The notes beneath the pieces were generated by a model that saw only the letters and a list, made by a program, of their open reading frames with translations, was not told where the DNA came from and made no database searches. 64,000 nucleotides of DNA from Methylobacterium sp. Leaf117. GTDB taxonomy: Bacteria > Pseudomonadota > Alphaproteobacteria > Rhizobiales > Beijerinckiaceae. How positions within the stretch are numbered: the stretch's first letter is position 1; each line of letters starts with the position of its first letter. The DNA is taken from assembly GCF_001422985.1 (NCBI RefSeq), contig NZ_LMNL01000002.1, forward strand, positions 1-64,000, read 5' to 3'. Below are positions 46,817 to 55,197 of this stretch, in pieces. The translations under genes were made by a program, and so were the position numbers.

Positions 46817-48133
46817 TCACGAGGCGGTCATCGCCGTCAGGGTCATCTGGGCGATGAAGGGGTCGAGCACCGACAGGGTGCGGGCGACCGCGCCCTCGAA
46901 GGGCTGGAGTGCGGCGGCGCCGGCCTGGTTCAGCGCCGCAATACGGGGCCGGTCGCCCAGCAGGTCGTCCAGGGTGACGGCGAGGTCGTCGGCATCCAGC
47001 ACCAGCAGGGCGCCGCCGGCGCCGTCGAGGGCGCGGTAGACCTGGGTGAAGTTGTGGACGTGCGGCCCATGCAGCACAGCGGCACACAGGCGGGTCGGCT
47101 CGATCGGGTTCTGCCCGCCATGCGGCACCAGGGAGCCGCCGAGATAGACGATGCGGCTGAGCCGATAGAACAGGCCGAGTTCGCCCAGCGTGTCGGCGAC
47201 GTAGAGGTCGACGCCCCCATGCGGGCGCCCGCCCTGCGAGCGCCGGGCGCTGCGCAGACCTTCGGCGCCGGCGCAGTCGGCCACGTCGCCGCCACGGTGG
47301 GGATGGCGCGGCACGACGATGGTGAGGAGACGGGGCCAGCGCGCCTGCAGGCGGGCATGGGCGCGGGCCGCCATCGCGTCCTCGCCCGGATGAGTGCTGG
47401 CCGCGACCCAGACGGGCCGGTCGCCGATGAGATCGCGCAGGTGGGCGAGTTGCTGCCCGTCCGCCGGGGGCACCTCGGAATCGTATTTGAGATTGCCGGC
47501 GATCTCGACCCGCGGGGCACCGAGGCGGCGGAAGCGGTCGGCATCCTCGTCGGTCTGGGCGAGGCAGATCGCGATGCGGGCCAGGAGCGCCTCGGCGGTG
47601 CGCGGCGTGCGCGCCCAACCCTGGAACGAACGCTCCGACAGCCGCGCATTGACCAGAAGCAGCGGGATGCCGCGCCGGTGCAGGGACAGGATGGTGTTCG
47701 GCCAGATCTCGGATTCGGCGATCAGCGCCAGATCGGGGCGCCAATGGGCGAGGAAGCGCTCGACCCAGCGCGGCGCATCGAGGGGCATGTACTGGTGTAC
47801 AGCCCCGGCCGGCAGGCGGCGCCCGATCAGGTCGGCCGCGCTGCGCGTGCCCGTCGTGACCAGGACCGAGAAGCCGCGCGCGATCATGCCGTCGACGAGG
47901 CCGACGAGGGACAACGCCTCGCCGACGCTCGCCCCGTGCATCCAGACCAGACGCCCGAGGGGGCGGGCCCGGCCCGGCAGGCCGCGCCGCTCGGCGAGGC
48001 GGCCGCCATCCTCCTTGCCCCGGCGGGCGCGCCAGCCGAGCAGGCCCACCAGCGCCGGCTCGCCGAGATAGAGGCCGTAGCGGTAGGCCCCGAGGAGCGC
48101 CGTGAGGGGCGGGGCCTTCGCCATCGCCTTCAT
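46817..48133 (-). CDS. waaA: 3-deoxy-D-manno-octulosonic acid (Kdo) transferase
   Basis: Adds Kdo to lipid A (438 residues, including an N-terminal membrane anchor LLGAYRYGLYLGEPAL). Family features are VWMHGASVGEALS (about 63-75), containing the catalytic Glu, and ESEIWPNTILSL. The start overlaps the upstream acyltransferase stop by four bases; an internal Met at 48124 could also initiate. Confidence 0.95.
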   Translation of the reverse strand: MKAMAKAPPLTALLGAYRYGLYLGEPALVGLLGWRARRGKEDGGRLAERRGLPGRARPLGRLVWMHGASVGEALSLVGLVDGMIARGFSVLVTTGTRSAADLIGRRLPAGAVHQYMPLDAPRWVERFLAHWRPDLALIAESEIWPNTILSLHRRGIPLLLVNARLSERSFQGWARTPRTAEALLARIAICLAQTDEDADRFRRLGAPRVEIAGNLKYDSEVPPADGQQLAHLRDLIGDRPVWVAASTHPGEDAMAARAHARLQARWPRLLTIVVPRHPHRGGDVADCAGAEGLRSARRSQGGRPHGGVDLYVADTLGELGLFYRLSRIVYLGGSLVPHGGQNPIEPTRLCAAVLHGPHVHNFTQVYRALDGAGGALLVLDADDLAVTLDDLLGDRPRIAALNQAGAAALQPFEGAVARTLSVLDPFIAQMTLTAMTAS

Positions 48134-48924
48134 GCGGGCGTCCCGGCGCGGGGTTCGGCCGCGCCCCGGTCCGGATGGGTGACGCGGTCCGGATGGGTCA
48201 CGCGATCATGGGGTCCGACGCGGTCGGGGCGGCCGACCAGGGTGTAGGCGCGGTCATGAACCCGGTTCATCTCGGCCTCCAGCTGCCGGCGCAGTGTTTC
48301 GAGGACATCGGGCGCGACGTCGCGGGGCACGACGATCGGGTCTCCGAACACCATCGCGCCGCGGCCCAAGGGCAGGCCGAGGCAGGCCCGGTCCCAGCTG
48401 TTGAAGCGCCAGTGCCGGCTCGTCACCACCGCCACGGGAATGATCGGCCGGCCGGAGAAGCGCGCCAGGGTGAGGATGCCGGCATCGGCGCGGCGCGAGA
48501 CCTTCGGCACGTCGGCGCTGAAGGCGACCGATTCGCCGTCCTTCAAGGCCCGCAGCATGGCGCGCAGGCCCTCGGCCCCGCCCTTCGCCTTGGCGTCCCG
48601 CAGCACGCGGCCGCGCGCGCCCGAGGCCCGGATGACCCGCACGCCCATCCGGGTGAGCGCGATGGCGTTGATGTTGCCGTCGGCCGACCGGGAAATGATG
48701 GTGGCGATCCGGTCGTGCGGCCGGCGCATGAACGAGATCATCGTGTGCTGGCCGTGCCACATGCCGGCGATGAAGGGGCTGTGCCGGTCGAGCCAGGCAT
48801 CGGGGCCGGCCGGCTCCACGGTGAAGCGGTTGGTGCGGCGGACCAGGCGCAGGTAGCCGCCGGCGAGGATGCCGAGGGCCTGCTGGACCGCCGGCGCGCG
48901 GCCGATGCGTTTGACGAGGCTCAT
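48130..48924 (-). CDS. DUF374 family lysophospholipid acyltransferase
   Basis: A 264-residue protein of the DUF374/LPLAT family, which is often encoded next to waaA and may act on lipid A or phospholipid. The core FIAGMWHGQHTMISFMRRP (about 52-70) and GGAEGLRAMLRALKDG, with SADVPKVSRR, fit the family. The C-terminus ends in two to three VTHPDR-type hexapeptides encoded by 18-bp repeats, not found in usual relatives. ATG at 48924 is preferred to a GTG three bases earlier. Confidence 0.86.
   Translation of the reverse strand: MSLVKRIGRAPAVQQALGILAGGYLRLVRRTNRFTVEPAGPDAWLDRHSPFIAGMWHGQHTMISFMRRPHDRIATIISRSADGNINAIALTRMGVRVIRASGARGRVLRDAKAKGGAEGLRAMLRALKDGESVAFSADVPKVSRRADAGILTLARFSGRPIIPVAVVTSRHWRFNSWDRACLGLPLGRGAMVFGDPIVVPRDVAPDVLETLRRQLEAEMNRVHDRAYTLVGRPDRVGPHDRVTHPDRVTHPDRGAAEPRAGTPA
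48168..48221. repeat. 18-bp tandem repeat in the acyltransferase 3' end
   Basis: Units GGTCCGGATGGGTGACGC at 48168 and GGTCCGGATGGGTCACGC at 48186, and a diverged third at 48204. They encode the VTHPDR repeats of the DUF374 protein tail on the minus strand. Confidence 0.9.
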
Positions 48925-49096
48925 CACTTCGCTTTCGCGGCGCCGAGGGGCCGGTCGCGGAGCCGTCCCGCACCTTGCGGCGACGACCGGGACGGACGGG
49001 CAGCCGGCTGTCTAGCTCCGATCGCCGGACCGGTGCAACGCCGCGGGAAGGCCGAAACCTTCGCTTTGGGTGACAGAAAGGGGCATCCGGCGCTTG

Positions 49097-49136
49097 TTTG
49101 GAGCCGTTCCAATCTATAGATTGGAATCGATCTAAA
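49097..49136. promoter_or_regulatory. Irr/ICE-like palindrome cluster upstream of the VIT gene
   Basis: Three overlapping inverted repeats: TTTGGAGCCGTTCCAA at 49097-49112, the perfect 20-base palindrome TTCCAATCTATAGATTGGAA at 49107-49126, and ATTGGAATCGATCTAAA at 49120-49136. The last resembles the iron control element consensus (TTTAGAA...TTCTAAA) bound by Irr in Rhizobiales. They sit 30 bases before the gene. Confidence 0.6.
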
Positions 49137-49166
49137 CAGGTCGCGAGGCCGGAGAGGATGCACGCG

Positions 49167-49715
49167 ATGACGATGTCACAGGCCCACGGAGTCGCGGGAT
49201 CGGCGGCGCCGCTCGACCCCGCAGCGGCAGAAGCGCACCGGGCTTTCGTGCTGCGCTACGTCCAGCCGGGCCTCGCCGGGCTGATCGACGGCTCGGTCTC
49301 GACCCTGGCGCCGATCTTCGCCGCTGCCTTCGCGACCCACAGCAACGGGGCGACCTTCCTGGTGGGGCTCGCCGCCTCGATCGGGGCCGGCATCAGCATG
49401 GGCTTCACCGAGGCGCTCTCGGATGACGGGCAGATCACCGGGCGGGGCACGCCGTGGATGCGCGGCCTCGTCTGCGGGGTGATGACCACGCTCGGCGGTC
49501 TCGGCCACACGCTGCCCTACGCGATCCCGGACCGGTGGCCGAACGCCTTCGGCCTCGCCACCGCCCTGGCGATCGTCGTGGTGGTGGTGGAGCTGCTGGC
49601 GATCGCGGCCATCCGCACCCGCTACATGGCGACGCCGTTCTGGCGCGCGGCGATGCAGGTGGTTCTCGGCGGCGCCCTGGTGCTGCTGACCGGGATCGCC
49701 ATCGGCAGCGCGTGA
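49167..49715 (+). CDS. Stand-alone VIT1-type (MbfA C-terminal-like) membrane protein
   Basis: A 182-residue integral membrane protein. Its sequence YVQPGLAGLIDGSVSTLAPI (about 26-45), GLAASIGAGISMGFTEALSD and TLGGLGHTLPYAI matches the VIT1/CCC1-like iron-export half of MbfA, but the N-terminal erythrin/ferritin domain of MbfA is absent. Five hydrophobic segments are visible. The ATG at 49167 is preferred (GGAGAGG nine bases upstream); an ATG at 49158 touches the SD. Iron/manganese export under Irr control is inferred. Confidence 0.78.
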   Translation: MTMSQAHGVAGSAAPLDPAAAEAHRAFVLRYVQPGLAGLIDGSVSTLAPIFAAAFATHSNGATFLVGLAASIGAGISMGFTEALSDDGQITGRGTPWMRGLVCGVMTTLGGLGHTLPYAIPDRWPNAFGLATALAIVVVVVELLAIAAIRTRYMATPFWRAAMQVVLGGALVLLTGIAIGSA

Positions 49716-49717
49716 GC

Positions 49718-49761
49718 GTTGGGCGAGAGCTTTGGGGGCGAGAGCCTTGGGGGCGAGCAAA
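49718..49761. repeat. 15-bp tandem repeat downstream of the VIT gene
   Basis: About three units with core TTGGGGGCGAGAGCC (49732, 49747) directly after the VIT stop codon. Confidence 0.85.
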
Positions 49762-49870
49762 GCCGTGAGCCCCGGTGCGGGTGGCGAATCGCCCCGCGTG
49801 GGTTGACCCTCGGGGCCGGATGAGGCGATGCGGAACCCCGAAATCCCGATCATCGATCGTGCACCGGGGG

Positions 49871-50773
49871 ATGATGTTCCGCCTCGCCCACCTGACCGAC
49901 CCCCATGTGGGACCGCTGACGCGCCCGCGCCTGCGCCAGCTCCTCAGCAAGCGCGCCACCGGCTACGTGAACTGGCAGCGCGGCCGCAAGGACGCGCACG
50001 ACATGGAGGTGCTGGCCGCCCTGGTGGCCGACCTCCAGGCCCAGGCGCACGACCACATCGCCTGCACCGGCGACCTGTGCAACATCGGTCTGCCGAGCGA
50101 ATGGTCGACCGCCAAGGTCTTCCTCGAAGCGCTCGGCACGCCGGACGCGGTGAGCTTCGTGCCGGGCAACCACGACGCCTACGTGCGCGGCTCCCTCGAA
50201 GGGCTGCTCCTCGCCTGCGGGGCCTGGACCACGGGCGACGACGGCACGCACGGGCACTTTCCCTACCTGCGCCGGCGCGGGCCTGTCGCGCTGATCGGAT
50301 TGTCCTCGGCGGTTCCGACCAAGCCCCTGATGGCGAGCGGGCGCCTCGGGCCGCAGCAGATCGCCGCGACCGAGGCCCTGCTTCGGGCGCTCGGGGCCGA
50401 GCCCGAGCCCCCCTACCGCGTCGTGATGATCCACCATCCGTCGCATCCCGGCGGCACCTCGTCCGGGCGGGAATTGAAGGATGCGGGCGCGTTCACCGCC
50501 ATGGTGGCACATGCGGGGGCGGAGTTGATCCTGCACGGGCACAACCACGTCCGCAGCGTGGCGTTCGTGGCGGGGCCGGGGGGCCGGTCGATCCCGGTGG
50601 TGGGCGCCGCCTCGGCCTCGGCTCGGGGCGATGCGCGGCACCACCGCGCGAGCTACCACCTCTATACGATCACCCGCGCGGCGGCGGGCTACACCGTCGC
50701 CGGCATGGAGCGGGGCCTGACCGAGGCCGGCATCATCGCGGATCTCGGACCCCTGGCACTGGTCCGGGCCTGA
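49871..50773 (+). CDS. Metallophosphoesterase
   Basis: A 300-residue calcineurin-like phosphoesterase of unknown substrate. Five metal-binding motifs appear in order: LTDPHVG (about 6-12), CTGDLCN (about 63-69), PGNHDAY (about 96-102), VMIHHPSHPGG (about 185-195) and LHGHNHVR (about 220-227). These are the Asp/His/Asn ligands of the family, so it should be active. The adjacent ATG codons at 49871 and 49874 are alternatives. Confidence 0.9.
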   Translation: MMFRLAHLTDPHVGPLTRPRLRQLLSKRATGYVNWQRGRKDAHDMEVLAALVADLQAQAHDHIACTGDLCNIGLPSEWSTAKVFLEALGTPDAVSFVPGNHDAYVRGSLEGLLLACGAWTTGDDGTHGHFPYLRRRGPVALIGLSSAVPTKPLMASGRLGPQQIAATEALLRALGAEPEPPYRVVMIHHPSHPGGTSSGRELKDAGAFTAMVAHAGAELILHGHNHVRSVAFVAGPGGRSIPVVGAASASARGDARHHRASYHLYTITRAAAGYTVAGMERGLTEAGIIADLGPLALVRA

Positions 50774-50800
50774 GGCGCCCGGTGCCGGGTCGAGGGGGCG

Positions 50801-50950
50801 TCAGGCGTCTTCCAGCACCGGCTCCTCGGCCAGATTCTCCCGGTAGCGCTCCGCCTGGAGGAGCGTCAGACCGCTCACCAGCACGGCCTCGCCGCGATAG
50901 ACCGTGTAGGTGCCGTCATGGGTCGGCTTCACGCGAATCACGTTGGACAT
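50801..50950 (-). CDS. Small conserved-looking protein (49 residues)
   Basis: An open frame of 49 codons starting MSNVIRVKPTHDGTYTVYRG and ending VLEDA. The codon use is normal and the predicted fold is a short beta hairpin followed by a helix (LLQAERYRENLAEEP). AAGGTG is located at SD distance. It is too short for a domain call; function unknown. Confidence 0.55.
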   Translation of the reverse strand: MSNVIRVKPTHDGTYTVYRGEAVLVSGLTLLQAERYRENLAEEPVLEDA

Positions 50951-51260
50951 GGCTGTCACCTTGTCAAAGGAGGTTAAGCGCGAGTTGATTTGGAACGAGC
51001 CGGAACCTTAATCCGCCGTTCAGACTACGCAAGTGATTGGCTGGAGATATTCAGTATTTCGATCCCGCATCGCAGCGACGACGCCTGGGGAAAGTCACCC
51101 GTCGGGCGAAAACCGCAACGTCCTCAACGAACCGCTACGCTTGCACCGCAGCACCGATGGCGGGGGATGACGGACTCGCCGATCGTGCGGCTGGCTCTGC
51201 CCGGGGTGCGTGGGACCGGAAGCGATTCGCGGATCCGCCTCGTCGACGGAGGAACCGCCT
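50951..51260. other. Intergenic region between small ORF and coiled-coil genes
   Basis: A 310-base stretch. A strong AAAGGAGG (50965-50972) faces right but no convincing plus-strand gene follows: the open frame starting with TTG at 50990 has no coding character. No hairpin or repeat was recognised. Confidence 0.4.
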
Positions 51261-51863
51261 CTACCGGCCGAGGGTGGATTCGAGGAAGTCGCTGATCTTG
51301 CGCAGGTAGGCCTGGAGCCCTTCGACTTCCGCCTCGGCCTTGCGCACTTGGCGCCGGGCCTCGTGGGCGGCCTGTTCGGCCTCGCGGCGCGCCATCTCGG
51401 CCTCGCGCGCCCGAAGCTGGGCCTCGCGCGCCAGCAGCTCCGATTCCATGGCCTGACGCCGCCACTCGGCCGCCTCGGCGCGGGCCTGGGTCAATTCGAC
51501 CTCCCGTTCGGCCCGCTCCCGGTGGGTGAGGACGATCAGGTCCCGGGTCTGGGCCGAGATGCTGTCCACGCGCCGATGCAGGAGCCGGATGGTCTCCATG
51601 CTGCGCTCGACCAGCCGCAGGGTGGTGGCGCCGAGAACCGAGCTTGGGGGCGCCGCCTCGTAGGGCACCAGCGCCTGCGAGCGCGACAAGTCCCGAACGC
51701 CCTCGCGCGCGGCCTCCTGCGCGACCGCAGGGGCCATTGTAGGAGAAATGGCAGGAGCGAGGGCAGGAGCAAGGGTCTGGGCGTCGGCGTCCTGAAGGAC
51801 GACCATCGGGGCGAGCACGGTGCCCATCAGCGGCGATCGAGCAGGGGAGGCGGCTGCGGACAT
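51261..51863 (-). CDS. Coiled-coil protein of unknown function (1 of 3)
   Basis: A 200-residue protein. The first 60 residues are Ala/Pro-rich with repeated AP units (a 12-bp repeat at about 51741-51780); from about residue 80 to 195 it is a continuous Arg/Glu-rich coiled coil (for example REAQLRAREAEMARREAEQA). No catalytic motif or membrane helix is seen. It is the last of three minus-strand coiled-coil genes in a row and could be a structural partner of the long protein at 52528-54078. Confidence 0.7.
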   Translation of the reverse strand: MSAAASPARSPLMGTVLAPMVVLQDADAQTLAPALAPAISPTMAPAVAQEAAREGVRDLSRSQALVPYEAAPPSSVLGATTLRLVERSMETIRLLHRRVDSISAQTRDLIVLTHRERAEREVELTQARAEAAEWRRQAMESELLAREAQLRAREAEMARREAEQAAHEARRQVRKAEAEVEGLQAYLRKISDFLESTLGR

Positions 51864-51963
51864 GGTGGCACGGACCCGTTTTCGGGAGGGTCGAGCGCGC
51901 GGGGCGGGGTGGCCTGGCGCGGTTCAACGGGAGCCGGTCGGGACCGGACCGGGGCGAACAGGA

Positions 51964-52431
51964 TCAGGCGGCGGAACTCGTGGCCTGCGCCGCCGGCGGG
52001 GCGGCCTTGCGGGTGAAGCCCTCCACCACGGCATCGTGCAGGCGCGCCAGCCATTCCTCGGCCTCCTCGGCCCGGCGCTCCGCCTGCTCGGCCCGGGATT
52101 GGGCGGCAGCAACCTGCGCTTCGAGAGCCGAGGCCCGCTCCAGGGCGCGCGCCACGGTGCGCTCGAGCTCCTGTTCCAGTTCGGCCGCCCGCTCCTCGCT
52201 GATGCGGATCGCGGCCGTCGCCTCGTGGATGAGATCGAGGGAGGCGGACCAGTCCCGTCGCGGGCCAGCCTCGGCGCCGGGCGTCACGTCCCGCATCGCA
52301 CCGGGCTTCGCCGGCTCCGTGGGCTGAGCCGGTTCGGGCGTGCCGGCCGGACGATGCGGCGTCGGCAGGCTGCGCATCAGCCAGGCCCCGGCGGAAGACG
52401 TCTCTCGGTCGCGTAGCGCGGTCTCGGACAT
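51964..52431 (-). CDS. Coiled-coil protein of unknown function (2 of 3)
   Basis: A 155-residue protein with a disordered Pro/Thr/Ala N-terminal part (to about 75) and a coiled coil from about 80 to 140 (EERAAELEQELERTVARALE). The ATG at 52431 with AGGAAAG upstream is chosen; an ATG at 52467 is in frame. The C-terminus is Ala-rich. It is 100 bases upstream of the next coiled-coil gene on the same strand. Confidence 0.65.
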   Translation of the reverse strand: MSETALRDRETSSAGAWLMRSLPTPHRPAGTPEPAQPTEPAKPGAMRDVTPGAEAGPRRDWSASLDLIHEATAAIRISEERAAELEQELERTVARALERASALEAQVAAAQSRAEQAERRAEEAEEWLARLHDAVVEGFTRKAAPPAAQATSSAA

Positions 52432-52527
52432 GGCTGCTTTCCTGCGCGGGGTGTGCTCGCGCGGCATCGCGGTGGGGTGGAGGAACGGGTCGAGCGGGAG
52501 ATCCGCCCGGCCGATCGACCGGCGGGC

Positions 52528-54078
52528 TTACTTCTCGGACGGGGGCGTGAACGGTCGGACGTTGCTGACCTCGGCGGGGGCAGAGGCTTGGGTTTGCGCT
52601 TGGGTTTGGGCGGGCGCCGATTCGGATCGCGCCCCGGCCTCCTCTCCGGCGAAGTTGCGGGCGGAGCGCCGCAGGGCCTCGTGCTGCTTCTGGAGCGAGA
52701 CCCGGCTCTCGCGGGCGATGTCGAGGGCGCCCTGGGCCAGCTTCCGCTCGGAGCGCTCGTGCTGAAGCTCCTCGATGAGACGATGGTTGACGGTCTCGAA
52801 ATCGGCCCGCTCGACCTCCTGGCGATGGACCAGATGGTCGATCCGGTCGGACAGGCTGGAGACGCGGCCGAGCGCCTGTTCGAGGGCCGCATCCTTGGCC
52901 GCCATCGCCTTGGTCAGCATCTCGCAGCGATGCTCGAATTCCGAGCGGGCGCGCTGCATCTCGAGGAAACGCTCGGTCTGGCGGGCGAGATCCGCCTGGG
53001 CGCTCTCCAGGCGGCGGTCGAGGGTCACCCGCTCGATCAGGGCCTCCTTGAGCCCGCGCTCGGCCGAGCGGCCGGCCTCGTCGCGCTCGCGCAGCTGGTT
53101 GCGCAGCTGCGCCAGCATCTGCTCGGTGCTGGCGAGGCGGCTCGTGCTCGCCTCCGCCCGCATGGCGAGGCTCGCGCGCTCGGTGCGATGATTGGCGACC
53201 TCGGCCTCGTACTGGGCCTCGGCTTTCTGCGCGGCGGTGACCTCGGCGGCGAGCTGCTGCTCGACGTTGCGCAGGGCGATGCGGCCGGCTTCGGCCTGCG
53301 TCTCGAAGTCCTGCGCTCGTGCGGTCAGCTCGGCCAGCTGGGCGGCCTGGGCCTCGCTGAGGGTCTGGAGCCGCAGATTGTCCCGATCGAGGGCGTGGCG
53401 GCTTTCGCGCAGGTCCTGCAACTCGCTGTCCGAGCGGGCCAGCGCCTGATCGAGGGCCTTGGCCTCGCCTCGCAGGGCCTTGCTCTCGCCCTGGAGGGCG
53501 CGGGTCTGCTCGGTCTCGGCAAACAGGCGCCGCTCCAGGTTCTCGACCTGCAGGGTCTTGTCGCGCAGGGCGAGGCGTACTTCCTCCGCCGCGGCGTCGC
53601 GGGCCTGGAGGCTGGTTTCGAGGTGGTGCAGCTGGATCTTGGCGGCCGACACGTCGTTCGTGGCCACGGCGAGCCGGCCCGTCGCATCGGCGAGGTCGCG
53701 CCGCAGGGTCGCGGCATTGGCCTGCTCGACGCCCAGCAGCGTCTCCAGCTCGGCCGTCCGGACCTTGGCCCGGGGCAATTCCTCGGTGATCGCCACGATC
53801 GGCACCAGGAGAGCCGAGAAATCCGATTGCAGCGACTTCAGGTCGTCGAGCCGCTCGGACATCTCCGCCACGCGGAAACGCAGGCTCTCGTTGTGCTGTC
53901 CCAACGAATCCAGCGACAGGTCCTCGACATGAGGTTCAGGCTCTGAATTGTCGACTTCCTCACCGACCCGCAGAAAGGGTGTCGTGAGTATTGGAGCGCG
54001 CAACATCGCATCCGTCTGCTCGGGAGACTGCGTCTTGGTCTCACCGGCGGTAAACTTACGGAGCGAGATCCAGCTCAT
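52528..54078 (-). CDS. Long coiled-coil protein, cytoskeletal-filament-like
   Basis: A 516-residue protein, mostly predicted coiled coil from about residue 60 to 470, with long heptads (for example LAQLRNQLRERDEAGRSAER, EALIERVTLDRRLESAQADL), a short non-coiled head (MSWISLRKFTAGETKTQSPE) and a Gln/Thr/Ala-rich tail. It lacks ATPase or SMC motifs. Head-rod-tail organisation recalls bacterial intermediate-filament-like proteins, but no homology to crescentin is established. The start at 54078 is preferred; the frame continues 11 codons upstream. Confidence 0.72.
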   Translation of the reverse strand: MSWISLRKFTAGETKTQSPEQTDAMLRAPILTTPFLRVGEEVDNSEPEPHVEDLSLDSLGQHNESLRFRVAEMSERLDDLKSLQSDFSALLVPIVAITEELPRAKVRTAELETLLGVEQANAATLRRDLADATGRLAVATNDVSAAKIQLHHLETSLQARDAAAEEVRLALRDKTLQVENLERRLFAETEQTRALQGESKALRGEAKALDQALARSDSELQDLRESRHALDRDNLRLQTLSEAQAAQLAELTARAQDFETQAEAGRIALRNVEQQLAAEVTAAQKAEAQYEAEVANHRTERASLAMRAEASTSRLASTEQMLAQLRNQLRERDEAGRSAERGLKEALIERVTLDRRLESAQADLARQTERFLEMQRARSEFEHRCEMLTKAMAAKDAALEQALGRVSSLSDRIDHLVHRQEVERADFETVNHRLIEELQHERSERKLAQGALDIARESRVSLQKQHEALRRSARNFAGEEAGARSESAPAQTQAQTQASAPAEVSNVRPFTPPSEK

Positions 54079-54484
54079 TTCTGTCGTCCATCCCCATCGC
54101 GGATCTGCCACGACATAAGGTGATCAAAGTTGTAATTTGCCAGCGCTGTCAATCACGTCAAACCGGATGCGTTAGCAAAATTTTAACGTATGGCTTTTGT
54201 GGCGCATGAGGCGCTCGAAGCGCGAACGCTCGGATCGACTTCGTCGATACCAGCGCGAATCTGCCACCCCGCGGGCGAATGCGCAGCGCGGGCGTCGAAC
54301 ATCCAGCGGCGCGCGACGGTGCGGGGCTGGGTCCAGGGCTGGGTCCGGGGCCGGGTCCGCCGCGACGGCGGGGCAGGATTTCGACCCGTCCCCGGCGTCA
54401 TCGATGGGGTCGGCATCACGCAAGCGTGATGCGTCCACGGGGTGACCGGGGCGGCCGCAGCGCAGGCCCGGCGGGCGCAGCGGG
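54079..54484. other. Intergenic region upstream of the coiled-coil operon
   Basis: A 406-base gap. On the minus strand near 54133-54161 it holds TTGACG and TTGACA-like hexamers followed by AT-rich sequence, so a promoter for the coiled-coil operon is likely here. The rest (54290-54440) is GC-rich with short GCCGGG-type repeats but no gene or palindrome that I recognise. Confidence 0.45.
54133..54161 (-). promoter_or_regulatory. Possible promoter of the coiled-coil gene cluster
   Basis: Reading the minus strand, TTGACG (complement of 54156-54161) and TTGACA (complement of 54147-54152) are followed by CAAATTACAAC. The local sequence is distinctly more AT-rich than the window average. The exact -10 is uncertain. 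Confidence 0.3.
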
Positions 54485-54754
54485 TTAGGCTTCGTCGGAC
54501 TCGGGGTCGGTCGGGCCTGGGAGCGGGGCTGCAAGGCGGCTGAAGTCTCCCCAGGCCTCGCGTGCCGCACGCCAGTCGTTCAGGTTGTCGAGGGGCAGTC
54601 GGACCTCCACCACGAGGTCGTCGTCCAGCAGACCCGGAACGATGTCGGTGGTGGCGCCCGGGAAGGTGGCGACGACGATGGCCTGGATACGCCCGAGGCG
54701 CGCCATCTGGTCCGCCGTCGGCTCGACGATGATGTGTTTGATGACCCGGATCAT
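54485..54754 (-). CDS. Conserved hypothetical protein
   Basis: An 89-residue protein with a compact alpha/beta look: strands HIIVEPTAD and LVVEVRLPL surround a helix MARLGRIQAIVVATF, and the tail has WRAAREAWGDFSRLAA. It is not a member of a family I can name. Codon use is normal. It stands alone between the coiled-coil cluster and the tRNA. Confidence 0.6.
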   Translation of the reverse strand: MIRVIKHIIVEPTADQMARLGRIQAIVVATFPGATTDIVPGLLDDDLVVEVRLPLDNLNDWRAAREAWGDFSRLAAPLPGPTDPESDEA

Positions 54755-54894
54755 GCCCGCTCATCGCACGAGGGAGACGAGTCCGTCAGCCGGACAGCTT
54801 GTCCTAGTGGCCGGACGTCTGCTTCGCCGCGTGCCGGCGCAGGTCGAGCCTCATCGCGGCGCGGACGACAAGAGAACCGTCAGGGGAAAGTTGT

Positions 54895-54969
54895 TGGCGC
54901 GCCCACGGGGAATCGAACCCCGGTCTGATCCGTGAGAGGGACCTGTCCTAACCGCTAGACGATGGGCGC
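54895..54969 (-). tRNA. tRNA-Glu(CUC)
   Basis: The minus strand folds as a tRNA: acceptor GCGCCCA/TGGGCGC, D-arm CTAGCGGTTAGG, anticodon stem GGTCC with loop CTCTCAC (anticodon CUC), T-arm CCGGGGTTCGATTCCCCG and an encoded 3' CCA (complement of 54895-54897). The sequence resembles bacterial tRNA-Glu; the CUC anticodon reads GAG. Confidence 0.9.
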
Positions 54970-55119
54970 GGATCGGAGGGAGGGGCGCGGTCATCGCTGC
55001 TGCGATCCGTGCTTCCCGGCCGATGGGCGATCGTATAGCGAGGGTCGCGCGACGCCACAAGGGCCGAAATCGCCTCCGCGTCGCCCAAGCGACATTTTGA
55101 ACCTCGGAAACGCCGCTTG

Positions 55120-55197
55120 TCGGGAAAGGAACACCTCGTGTCGGGACAGGAACACCTCGGGCCGGGACAGGACCCGGTTTCGGGACAGGACTTGCTG
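55120..55197 (+). repeat. 21/18-bp tandem repeats at the start of the rluD gene
   Basis: Two 21-bp units (TCGGGAAAGGAACACCTCGTG and TCGGGACAGGAACACC...) are followed by two 18-bp variants (CCGGGACAGGACC, TCGGGACAGGACTT). Further units, 15 bp (CCCTCGATCAGGACT at about 55229) and 21 bp (CGCCGCGCGACGATC at about 55271), continue to about 55312. The unit supplies both the AAAGGA ribosome-binding site and the GTG start. Confidence 0.88.

Noticed and set aside
50990..51295. Plus-strand frame after the strong AAAGGAGG at 50965
   Set aside because: The start would be TTG, composition is non-coding and the end runs into the opposite coiled-coil gene.
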